From: Ga0077527 sp032128415 | GTDB taxonomy: Bacteria; Pseudomonadota; Gammaproteobacteria; Burkholderiales; SG8-41 | Reading direction: 5' to 3' | Assembly: GCA_032128415.1 (NCBI GenBank) | Contig: JAQBGW010000131.1 | Coordinates: 1 to 33,199, forward strand | DNA length: 33,199 nt | In this document: positions 23,862 to 30,894 of the stretch, in pieces | How positions within the stretch are numbered: the stretch's first letter is position 1 | Layout of the letters: every line of letters begins with the position of its first letter | Translations under genes and position numbers: made by a program | The notes under the pieces: generated by a model | Seen by the model: the letters and a program-made list of their open reading frames with translations, nothing else | Told to the model about the DNA's origin: nothing | Databases searched by the model: none

Positions 23862-24842
23862 TCAGGGGGTAACCGGTGTGACTGGCGGCAGTACAGCGCC
23901 GCGTTCCCCGGCGATCTGTCGCAAACGATCCGGGTAATCCGAGATGATGCCATCGACGCCGAGATCCAGCATGCGCGCCATGTCCGCGGCGTCGTTGACG
24001 GTCCACACCACGACTTTCAACCCAGCTTGTTGCGCTTCACGCACGGACTCCCGCGTGACTTCGTCGAAATAAGGTGACCAAACTGTTCCGCCAGCGGCTT
24101 TAATCATACGCGTCACTGAGCCACCGTAACCGCTGATATGCAAGCCTGCAGTCCATGGCGATGACGCCTCTTGCGCACGGATATTGTTTTGCCAGGATTG
24201 TTGTGCGCTCAGGTACGCCGTAGCGATCTGTGGAGCCTCACGTTGCACGACCTGCAGTGTGCGCCAGTCGAAGGACTGGATAGTGACCCGCGACGCAAGG
24301 TTTTCGTCTACCACCAGCGCGATCAGCGCCCGAGCGAACTCCGCCGGTGGCAGCGTGCGCTGGGGATGTTCGGGTGAAATCTTGGTTTCTATATTGAAGC
24401 GCACCGTGCTGTTCCCGGCGCGACGAGCCAGTTTAAACACATCAACAAGACGCGGCATGTGCGTGCCATCAGCCGCTTGCTGATTCAGAAAACGTTGCGC
24501 ATAGGCAGAGTCAGGGCGAATGCGGCCGACATCATAATGCTGTACTTCCGCCCAATTCAGCGCATGAATGGTGATGTCATTGCGGGTGATCCATAGTCCA
24601 TCGGGGTTGCGCGTGATGTCCGGGTTCAGCGTCGCATCGTGACTGACGACAATAACGCCATCGCGGGTGATTGCGATGTCGAGTTCGAGGGTGGTGACGC
24701 CGATAGAGAGCGCCTTGGCGAACGCTGGCAGCGTATTCTCCGGCAGCAGACCGCGCGCACCGCGATGGCCCTGCAGATCCAGACTTTGCGCGCCGTCGCT
24801 CATCACCAGCAGCACCGCAGCAGCAGCAAGTATCCGGCGCAT
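23862..24842 (-). CDS. Periplasmic glycerophosphodiester phosphodiesterase
   Basis: Enzymes of this family hydrolyse glycerophosphodiesters from phospholipid turnover to glycerol-3-phosphate and an alcohol. The mature enzyme starts right after the signal peptide (MRRILAAAAVLLVMSDGAQS). It has catalytic HRG with the second catalytic segment ENTLPAF, the metal ligands in ELDIAITRDG and SHDATLNPD, and a normal TIM-barrel C-terminus with the WTVND segment. From the ATG at 24842 it is 326 residues. An ATG at 24893 would add 17 basic residues and overlap the upstream gene; both starts keep a signal peptide. It follows the SH3-like gene by 14 bases. It resembles the exported GlpQ/UgpQ type. Confidence 0.93.
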   Translation of the reverse strand: MRRILAAAAVLLVMSDGAQSLDLQGHRGARGLLPENTLPAFAKALSIGVTTLELDIAITRDGVIVVSHDATLNPDITRNPDGLWITRNDITIHALNWAEVQHYDVGRIRPDSAYAQRFLNQQAADGTHMPRLVDVFKLARRAGNSTVRFNIETKISPEHPQRTLPPAEFARALIALVVDENLASRVTIQSFDWRTLQVVQREAPQIATAYLSAQQSWQNNIRAQEASSPWTAGLHISGYGGSVTRMIKAAGGTVWSPYFDEVTRESVREAQQAGLKVVVWTVNDAADMARMLDLGVDGIISDYPDRLRQIAGERGAVLPPVTPVTP

Positions 24843-24856
24843 GACATGACCGCGGC

Positions 24857-25564
24857 CTACTCGCCTGCGGCGAGAAACGATGTCAATCGCCATCCGGCTT
24901 CAGTTTGACGAAAGCAAGCCAGGTGTTCGATCGGACTGCGGATATGCTCTTCGGGTATATAACCATCACGCTCCTGCACCCGGATGATTACCCACTTTTG
25001 TTTCACTTCCGGGTCAGCGTCCGCAACTTCCCAATCGATGACGCGGACGACTGAATAGCTGAGATCCATCAGGATGCTGGCGGCACCTGACGGGCCGCTG
25101 CGCATCGAGGTCTCGCGCGCAGTGATCGCCCCGTTGCCCTGTGGGTCGACGCCCTTCGGCCAGTGCGGCAACACGTAAGGGGCACACAGGCTGCGTGGCA
25201 TGCGCGCATGCTGGTAGTACACAGCGCCTAAAAAGAGCGCGCGCGGCAAATCGCGCCACAAGGCACTATCTGCGGCATCGGGATCCCACTGGCGGATGAA
25301 TTCGCTGTGCCCGAGAGGTTGTTCAAGACCGTTGCGCACGTTGCGATCGACAATGCCCAGCACAAATTTTTTGTCACGCTGCTGCAGGGCCTCCAGCAGG
25401 CGGTCGCGGAAACGCGTCCATGATCGGTCGCCGGCGGCATCATTGCGCGGCGTGAATACGCTGTCTTGCGGCTTGTTCGCCGTGGATTGTTGCGCCAGCC
25501 CCGGCGTCGCCAGCAAAAATGCCGACAATAGCGCGCAACCTATCATGCTTACCATTGTGCCCAT
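24857..25564 (-). CDS. Exported protein with a C-terminal SH3-like domain
   Basis: The protein is about 235 residues with a signal peptide ending near TPGLA-QQ. The middle part (about 50-140) is charged and includes DRLLEALQQRDKKFVLGIVD, with no motif I know. The C-terminal part, from ITARETSMRSGPSGAASIL to GYIPEEHIRSP, matches the pattern of bacterial SH3 domains that bind peptidoglycan or peptides (ARxxxxRSGPS ... WVxxR ... GYI). The start is ATG at 25564, with AAGGGG 7 bases upstream. A GTG one codon earlier overlaps the crotonase stop as GTGA. Either way it is translationally coupled to the crotonase, an odd partner. Specific function unknown. Confidence 0.8.
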   Translation of the reverse strand: MGTMVSMIGCALLSAFLLATPGLAQQSTANKPQDSVFTPRNDAAGDRSWTRFRDRLLEALQQRDKKFVLGIVDRNVRNGLEQPLGHSEFIRQWDPDAADSALWRDLPRALFLGAVYYQHARMPRSLCAPYVLPHWPKGVDPQGNGAITARETSMRSGPSGAASILMDLSYSVVRVIDWEVADADPEVKQKWVIIRVQERDGYIPEEHIRSPIEHLACFRQTEAGWRLTSFLAAGE

Positions 25565-26370
25565 CACCGCCCCTTGAATTCGCCCTTGCGTTTGTCGAAA
25601 AACGCCTGCAACGCTTCCTGATGATCTTCTGTCTTATGGCAGATCGCCTGGAAGGCCGAACAAGCGTCGAGGTGTTCTTCAAGATTCTGCCGCTGCGCAA
25701 GCTTCAACAGCCGCTTGGAATATCGAATGGTCTGCGGCGGCTTGGCTGCAATTTTTGCGGCCAGTTTTTTTGCTACGGTCATCAGCTCGCCGGGCGCCGT
25801 GACTTCGAGCAGTATTCCCAGCGCTTTGGCCTCGTCGGCCTTGATGATGCGTCCGGTCAGCGTCAGTTCTGCGGCGCGTTGATAACCGAGCAGGCGGTTG
25901 AGAAACCATGCACCGCCGTCGCCGGGGATGATGCCAAGATTGACGAAGGTTTCGCCGAATGTCGCCTCAGTCGAACCGATGCGGATATCGCACATGTTGG
26001 CGAGATCAAAGCCCGCTCCGATCGCCGGGCCGTTGACCGCGGCGATCACCGGGATGTCGGTGTCCTGCAGCGCCAACGGCATGCGTTGGATACCGAGACG
26101 GTAGTTGCGCTGCAGTTCGTGCGGCGGCGCTTTGGCGCGCTCGCCCATGGTCTTGATATTGCCGCCGGCCGAAAACGCGCTGCCAGCACCGGTGATGATC
26201 AGCACCGAGGCATCGAGGCAACCATTCGCCCATTGCAGGGTGTTGACGAGGTCGGACACCAGCTCGGTTCCAGTTAGCGCATTGCGAATATCGTCGCGGT
26301 TGAACGTGAGCGTGGCCACGCGGCCGTCGAGCGTCAGCGTGGCGTCGGTGAGTTTGGGCAGTGCGGTCAT
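25564..26370 (-). CDS. Crotonase-family enzyme, annotated type enoyl-CoA hydratase
   Basis: A 268-residue crotonase-fold protein acting on acyl-CoA thioesters. The oxyanion-hole segments GAGSAFSAGGNIKTM (61-75) and NGPAIGAGFDLANMCD (113-128) are intact. The two catalytic glutamates of classical hydratases, equivalent to rat Glu144 and Glu164, appear as Asp122 and Phe142 by eye, with another acid at Asp151 (IIPGDGGAW). It may therefore be an isomerase or another crotonase reaction rather than a hydratase. It lies downstream of gntR with an 82-base gap containing a GC-rich hairpin, and upstream of the SH3 gene. The link to the divergent carboxylase operon suggests a shared acyl-CoA pathway. Confidence 0.9.
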   Translation of the reverse strand: MTALPKLTDATLTLDGRVATLTFNRDDIRNALTGTELVSDLVNTLQWANGCLDASVLIITGAGSAFSAGGNIKTMGERAKAPPHELQRNYRLGIQRMPLALQDTDIPVIAAVNGPAIGAGFDLANMCDIRIGSTEATFGETFVNLGIIPGDGGAWFLNRLLGYQRAAELTLTGRIIKADEAKALGILLEVTAPGELMTVAKKLAAKIAAKPPQTIRYSKRLLKLAQRQNLEEHLDACSAFQAICHKTEDHQEALQAFFDKRKGEFKGR

Positions 26371-26452
26371 TTTAAAAATCCGGTGACGAGAGAATGGTCG
26401 CTAGTTTACCGGAAGGCTGCAGCGCCTCCGGCCCGCGAGCCGGTGGAATTTG

Positions 26453-27208
26453 CTAAGCAGCCGATTTTGCGTCGGCCATAGCCTGTTGCCGCAGCAACTG
26501 CTCGATCGCCGCGTCACGCGAGTCGAGCACGCGCTGGCGTGCAATACGCTCCGCCGCGTCGCCGTCGCCATTGCGGAGCGCGCGCAGCAGATGTTGCCAG
26601 TGATGCACCGATTGTTGGCGGCGCTCAGGCGTTGACAAGCCGAGGCGTGTGTAGCGTACCGTCTGCACCGCGAGTGAGCCGAGGATCGTCTGCAGCCGAC
26701 GGTTACCCGCAGCCTGGGTCAGCAATTGATTCAACCGCAGCACGGTATCAACGTATTGAGTTCCGTCTGGTGCGGTGGCGCTTTCGGCAAGCTTGGCGAT
26801 TTCCTGCTCGAGTACCGGCAGCAGCCGTTCACGCTGTGCGCTCTCAGCGATCATCCGGTCGCGTAAACCGTTCAGCATGGCGCGGATGTCGAAGATTTCG
26901 TTGACTTCAGCAATGGTCGGGTTGGTCACCTGCGCACCGCGGCGCGCGAGGATGATCACCAGCCCCTCTTTTTCCAGTAGCCGCAGTGCTTCGCGCACCG
27001 GGCCGCGACTGACTTCAAATTCCGCAGCTACCGCTTGTTCCATGATGCGTTGGCCAGGCGCATAGGTTCCGGACACCATGCGCTCCGACAATCGCGCGGC
27101 AATCTGCTCGGGTAATGATTGAGTCAGCGGCGCTGACTCGCTGAACTGAGCCAGCAAATCGCCGGGCGCTGTTGCGCCGGGGGGCGATGTAGGGGCAGGT
27201 ACGAGCAT
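26453..27208 (-). CDS. GntR-family transcriptional regulator (FCD type)
   Basis: A DNA-binding repressor of the GntR/FadR group. Starting at the ATG at 27208 gives 251 residues; a longer frame to 27265 would run through the promoter, so I reject it. The winged helix-turn-helix spans about 30-95 (SLPEQIAARLSERMVSG, then VSRGPVREALRLLEKEGLV). The C-terminal FCD ligand domain spans about 100-235. Some of the usual FCD metal histidines appear replaced (LRLNQLL where a histidine is common), so ligand binding may not need metal. It is divergent from the acyl-CoA carboxylase operon and probably controls it and itself through the palindromes at 27231-27266. Confidence 0.92.
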   Translation of the reverse strand: MLVPAPTSPPGATAPGDLLAQFSESAPLTQSLPEQIAARLSERMVSGTYAPGQRIMEQAVAAEFEVSRGPVREALRLLEKEGLVIILARRGAQVTNPTIAEVNEIFDIRAMLNGLRDRMIAESAQRERLLPVLEQEIAKLAESATAPDGTQYVDTVLRLNQLLTQAAGNRRLQTILGSLAVQTVRYTRLGLSTPERRQQSVHHWQHLLRALRNGDGDAAERIARQRVLDSRDAAIEQLLRQQAMADAKSAA

Positions 27209-27218
27209 AGGAGATGCC

Positions 27219-27247
27219 ACAATACGGGCATATTGTAATATTGTCAA
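27219..27247 (-). promoter_or_regulatory. Candidate gntR promoter
   Basis: On the minus strand TTGACA (27247-27242), a 17-base spacer and TATTGT (27224-27219) form a good sigma-70 promoter. The -10 ends 11 bases before the gntR ATG, so the leader is very short. Confidence 0.6.
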
Positions 27248-27262
27248 CAATCTTCTTGACAA
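27240..27262. promoter_or_regulatory. Candidate GntR operator in the divergent promoter
   Basis: ATTGT-CA-ACAAT at 27240-27251 is a 12-bp palindrome of the TTGT-N2-ACAA form typical of FCD GntR regulators. A wider palindrome, TTGTCAA-N8-TTGACAA (27241-27262), is partly explained by the two back-to-back -35 boxes. CAACAAT recurs at 27245-27251 and 27260-27266. Binding here would block both promoters. Confidence 0.5.
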
Positions 27263-27284
27263 CAATGTAGGTCAATAATAGCAT
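27256..27284 (+). promoter_or_regulatory. Candidate carboxylase operon promoter
   Basis: Perfect TTGACA (27256-27261), a 17-base spacer and TAGCAT (27279-27284) form a sigma-70 promoter about 50 bases upstream of the biotin carrier gene. The -35 overlaps the palindromes. GGTCAA is repeated at 27270-27275 and 27286-27291. Confidence 0.62.
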
Positions 27285-27339
27285 CGGTCAAGATCTGCAT
27301 CCTTTCAAGATCCAGAGCCAACACTAGGAGTTCGTCGCC

Positions 27340-27561
27340 ATGGCGCGTATCGAAATCAAATCTGAAATTACCGGCACAGTCTGGCAGCTAAAAGCCCAAC
27401 CAGGCGACAAAGTCGAGAGTGGCGATGTGTTGATCATCATTGAGTCGATGAAAATGGAAATTCCCGTCATCACCGAGGACGGCGGCACGATCAAGGAAAT
27501 TCTGGTCAAGGAAAAAGACGCCGTGTCCGAGGGGCAAGTTGTTGCCATCATTGAAGAGTAA
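27340..27561 (+). CDS. Biotin carboxyl carrier protein (single biotinyl domain)
   Basis: A 73-residue protein that is only a biotinyl/lipoyl-attachment domain. The biotinylation motif ESMKMEIPV has Lys38 as the biotin site, at the tip of the usual beta hairpin. It carries CO2 from the biotin carboxylase to the carboxyltransferases encoded downstream. It lacks the N-terminal half found in AccB of fatty acid synthesis, so it is a dedicated small carrier for a catabolic acyl-CoA carboxylase. AGGAG lies 9 bases upstream of the ATG. First gene of the operon. Confidence 0.94.
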   Translation: MARIEIKSEITGTVWQLKAQPGDKVESGDVLIIIESMKMEIPVITEDGGTIKEILVKEKDAVSEGQVVAIIEE

Positions 27562-27640
27562 AGAAACTCTGGATCAATGGCATACACTTGGATGTAAGCG
27601 CCCGCTAACTATATAACTTATTGTTTTTAAAAATAATTTC

Positions 27641-29209
27641 GTGATCTGGCAGCCTGAAATCGAAGAACTGCAGCGTCGTCGCACGCTGGCTGAAGCCTGT
27701 GGCGGGCCTGATGCCGTGGCCCGGCACCGCGCCCAGGGCAAGCTGACCATCCGCGAACGTATTACCAAACTGGCTGATGTTGGTTCGTTTCGTGAGGTCG
27801 GCAAGCTGGCGGGCAAAGGCCAATACGACACCAAGGGCCGACTCACCGGCTTCGAACCCGCGCCGTATGTGATGGGGCTCGCTCGCATCGACGATCGAGC
27901 AGTCGCCATCGGCGGCGAGGATTACACCATTCGCGCCGGCACCGGATTCGGTAGTGATCGCCGCAAGGGCGGGCAGGGCGGATTCATCGAGGATCTGGCC
28001 TACGAGTACCGCATCCCGCTGGTCAATCTGATTGACGGAACCGGCGGAACTGTCAACACCGCCAAGCGCAAGGGCTACACCGTCGTCCCTGGCTACGGTC
28101 AGGATGGCGTCGAACGCGCGGTTGATCTGCTCGGCATCGTGCCGGTGGTCAGCGCCGTGATGGGCACCACCGCCGGTGGGCCGTCGATGCGCGCGATCCT
28201 GTCGCACTGGTCGATCATGGTCAAAGGTACAGGACAGATTTTTGCTGCAGGTCCGCCAGTGGTCGAGCGCGCCTTCGGCGAAAAGCTGACTAAGGAAGAG
28301 CTCGGCGGCACCGGGGTTGCCGTCGATACCGCGGGCACCATCGACAATGTCGCGGCGAACGAAGATGATTGCTTCGCACAAATCCGTCGCTTCCTGTCAT
28401 ACATGCCGCAGAACGTTTGGGAATTGCCGCCGAAGATTTCCTGCAGTGATCCGATCGATCGCTGCGAAGATGCGCTGGCGAATATTGTGCCGCGCTCGAA
28501 TCGCCAAGCCTATGAAATGAAAAAACTGATTGGCATGATTGTCGACCGGGATTCGCTGTTCGAAATTCAGCCAACCTTCGGCCGCGCAATTATCACAGCG
28601 CTGGCGCGCATGAACGGCAAAGTCGTCGGCATCATTGCCAGTAATCCGATGGTCGGCGGCATTATGGATGTCAAAGCAGCACGCAAGCAGGGGCATTTCA
28701 CCGAGCTTTGCGACATGTTCAATATCCCGATCATTTTGTTTGCGGACATTCCCGGCCTGATGGTGGGACGAGAATCTGAAGCCGATTCCATTTTGCGCGA
28801 AGGCGTACGCGCGCGTTACATTGCGCTGCAGGCGCGGGTACCGATGTTCTCGGTAATTGTGCGCAAGTGTTACGGTGTCGCCGGCGGGGGCTTCATCGAT
28901 CGCGGCGGACTCAATTTCAAGATCGCGTGGCCGTCCGCGGAATGGGGTTCGTTGCCGGTCGAGGGTGGCGTCAAGGCCGCGTACCGGCGCGAGATCGACT
29001 CTGCGTCGGATCCAGCTGCGCGCGAACAAGAGATTGAAGCTGAACTGAAACTGCTCGCTTCACCATTTCGCACCGCAGAGGCTTTCGCCGTAGAAGACTT
29101 GATTGACCCGCGCGAAACGCGGCCCTATTTGTGCCAGTTCATCGATGCACTGCAGGGAAGGCTGGCGACACAGCTCGGTCCGAAGCTTCGTGCCGGCGTT
29201 CGGCCATAG
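27641..29209 (+). CDS. Acyl-CoA carboxylase carboxyltransferase subunit, copy 1
   Basis: A 522-residue protein of the PccB/MccB type, with two crotonase-like halves that move carboxyl from carboxybiotin to an acyl-CoA. The N-terminal oxyanion loop MGTTAGGPS is at about 174-182, matching the GPCAGGA of PccB. The C-terminal loop KCYGVAGGGF is at 409-418, where PccB has the KAYGGAYDVM form, so the specificity aspartate is a glycine. The start is GTG at 27641. An in-frame TAA at 27614 excludes much earlier starts, and there is no Shine-Dalgarno sequence in the AT-rich leader. It is clearly different from the second copy downstream. The substrate cannot be inferred. Confidence 0.9.
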   Translation: MIWQPEIEELQRRRTLAEACGGPDAVARHRAQGKLTIRERITKLADVGSFREVGKLAGKGQYDTKGRLTGFEPAPYVMGLARIDDRAVAIGGEDYTIRAGTGFGSDRRKGGQGGFIEDLAYEYRIPLVNLIDGTGGTVNTAKRKGYTVVPGYGQDGVERAVDLLGIVPVVSAVMGTTAGGPSMRAILSHWSIMVKGTGQIFAAGPPVVERAFGEKLTKEELGGTGVAVDTAGTIDNVAANEDDCFAQIRRFLSYMPQNVWELPPKISCSDPIDRCEDALANIVPRSNRQAYEMKKLIGMIVDRDSLFEIQPTFGRAIITALARMNGKVVGIIASNPMVGGIMDVKAARKQGHFTELCDMFNIPIILFADIPGLMVGRESEADSILREGVRARYIALQARVPMFSVIVRKCYGVAGGGFIDRGGLNFKIAWPSAEWGSLPVEGGVKAAYRREIDSASDPAAREQEIEAELKLLASPFRTAEAFAVEDLIDPRETRPYLCQFIDALQGRLATQLGPKLRAGVRP

Positions 29210-29251
29210 ATAAAAGATCAAATAGCCCATTGTTTTTATAGAATATTTAAT

Positions 29252-30787
29252 ATGGCATTCGAGGCATTGCTAGAGGAATATGAGGCCCGCCGCGCCAAAG
29301 CACTGGCGGGTGGCGGCCCTAAAAAGTACGCCAAGCGCAAAGCCCAGGGTATGTGGAATGCGCGCGAGCGCATCGCCTATCTGACGGACAAGGACTCATT
29401 CATCGAATCCGGCTTGTTCGGCTCTTCCGGCGTTTATCCCGAACAGGCAGATGAAACCCAGACCGACGGCAAACTCGCCGGTTTTTGTCGCATTAATCAG
29501 CGTGACGTGTGTCTGGTGGTCAACGATTTTACGGTTAAGGGCGCATCGACCTCGGCGACCAACAGCAAAAAAATCGCGCACATGAAACGCGCTGCGACCG
29601 AACGCGGCATGCCGCTGGTACTGATCGGCGAATCCACTGGCGCGCGCCTACCCGACGCGATGGGATCGCGCGGCATGGGCCTGCTATTGGGGAACGACAA
29701 CACTCAGCTTCGTCGTATGCGCGAAATTCCGATGGCAGCTGCAGCCTTCGGCCCGTCGTTTGGCTCGTCAACCTGGCTGATGTGTCAGTCGGATTTCGCG
29801 GTAATGCACAAGAGCGCGATCATGGCCGTATCCAGCCCGGGACTAGTGTCGATGGCGTTGGGGGAAAAAGTTTCTGCCGATGATCTCGGCGGCTGGCGAT
29901 TGCACGCCGAAACGACTGGCCTCATCGAACAGTTCGCAGATACCGAAGAAGAAGTATTCGACCTGATCAAGAAATTCCTGTCGTACATGCCGGGGCATCA
30001 CAAAGAAGCGCCGCCCGAAGTTACTGTGCCCGCAGGCTCAGGCGCCGACATGGCCAAGGTATTCGACATCCTGCCGGAGAGCCGCAAGCAGGTCTACGAC
30101 ATGAAGCGCGTCATCAAATGCATAGTTGATAAAGATTCATTACTCGAACTAAAGCCGCGTTTCGGCAAGAGCGCCGTCACTGGATTGGCACGTCTCGGCG
30201 GCAAATCCGTCGGCATCATCGGCAACAACCCGCTGCATCGTGGCGGTGCGCTGGATGCCGACGCCTGCCGCAAGATCGTCGATTTCATCGTGTTGTGCGA
30301 TTCTTTCAACATTCCATTCGTGATGCTGGTCGATACGCCGGGCTTCCAGATCGGTATGGAAGCCGAACGCGCCGGCGCCCCAGGCAAGATCATGAATTTC
30401 ATGAACGCGATGACGCTGGTTACTGTGCCGCATATCTCGGTCATTGTGCGCAAAAGTTACGGACGCGCTTATGTGTGCATGGGCGGCGGGCGCCATTCCG
30501 ACGAGACTGCCGCCTGGCCCACCGCCGAAGTAAGTTTTATGAGCCCGGATTTCGCCACCAAGATTGTGCATGGCGTCGGTGTCGGCGAGCCGGGCTATGA
30601 AGAAGCGCTGGCCAACATCCGCAAGGGCGCCGACGTCTGGGGTCTGGCCTCGGTGTATGCCGCGCAAACAGTGATTAAGCCGCAGGACACGCGCGACTAC
30701 CTGATACGCATGTTTGATGTTTACAAACTGCGTATGACTAAAGGGGTAGGGCAGCATTTGATGCGCAGCTGGCCGACGAGTTACTAA
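29252..30787 (+). CDS. Acyl-CoA carboxylase carboxyltransferase subunit, copy 2
   Basis: A 511-residue PccB-like carboxyltransferase, 42 bases after copy 1. The N-terminal oxyanion loop reads GPSFGSS at 167-173 where PccB-type enzymes have GPCAGGA. One of the two glycines is lost, so this active site may be altered. The C-terminal loop is K401-SYGRAYVCM410, with valine at the position of the propionyl-specificity aspartate. VDTPGFQIG is conserved. The two copies may form a mixed hexamer, as described for mycobacterial AccD4/AccD5. The ATG has no Shine-Dalgarno sequence and shares the leader word ATTGTTTTTA with copy 1. Confidence 0.9.
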   Translation: MAFEALLEEYEARRAKALAGGGPKKYAKRKAQGMWNARERIAYLTDKDSFIESGLFGSSGVYPEQADETQTDGKLAGFCRINQRDVCLVVNDFTVKGASTSATNSKKIAHMKRAATERGMPLVLIGESTGARLPDAMGSRGMGLLLGNDNTQLRRMREIPMAAAAFGPSFGSSTWLMCQSDFAVMHKSAIMAVSSPGLVSMALGEKVSADDLGGWRLHAETTGLIEQFADTEEEVFDLIKKFLSYMPGHHKEAPPEVTVPAGSGADMAKVFDILPESRKQVYDMKRVIKCIVDKDSLLELKPRFGKSAVTGLARLGGKSVGIIGNNPLHRGGALDADACRKIVDFIVLCDSFNIPFVMLVDTPGFQIGMEAERAGAPGKIMNFMNAMTLVTVPHISVIVRKSYGRAYVCMGGGRHSDETAAWPTAEVSFMSPDFATKIVHGVGVGEPGYEEALANIRKGADVWGLASVYAAQTVIKPQDTRDYLIRMFDVYKLRMTKGVGQHLMRSWPTSY

Positions 30788-30792
30788 CGGCA

Positions 30793-30884
30793 TTTAGCCA
30801 CAGAGATCACAGAGGACACAGAGAACAGCAGAAAACCGCAGTGCCCGGGTTTTCTCCGTGAACTCCGTGTCCTCTGTGGCTAAA
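30793..30884. repeat. 92-bp imperfect inverted repeat with CACAGAG units
   Basis: TTTAGCCACAGAG (30793-30805) is perfectly complementary to CTCTGTGGCTAAA (30872-30884). Inside, each arm has imperfect 9-base repeats of the form nnCACAGAG/nnCACGGAG, then AAAACC (30831-30836) against GGTTTT (30848-30853). It fills the gap between copy 2 and the biotin carboxylase, and its right end runs into the ribosome site AAAGGA. Elements with this wording occur in many unrelated bacterial genomes, as I recall. Confidence 0.85.
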
Positions 30885-30894
30885 GGATTTTTTG

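Noticed and set aside
27208..27265. A longer GntR start 19 codons upstream
   Set aside because: It would be translated through the gntR promoter -10 and -35 and has no conserved residues.
27605..28381. A 258-codon minus frame opposite the first carboxyltransferase
   Set aside because: It is a shadow of the carboxyltransferase coding frame, with no motif and no ribosome site.
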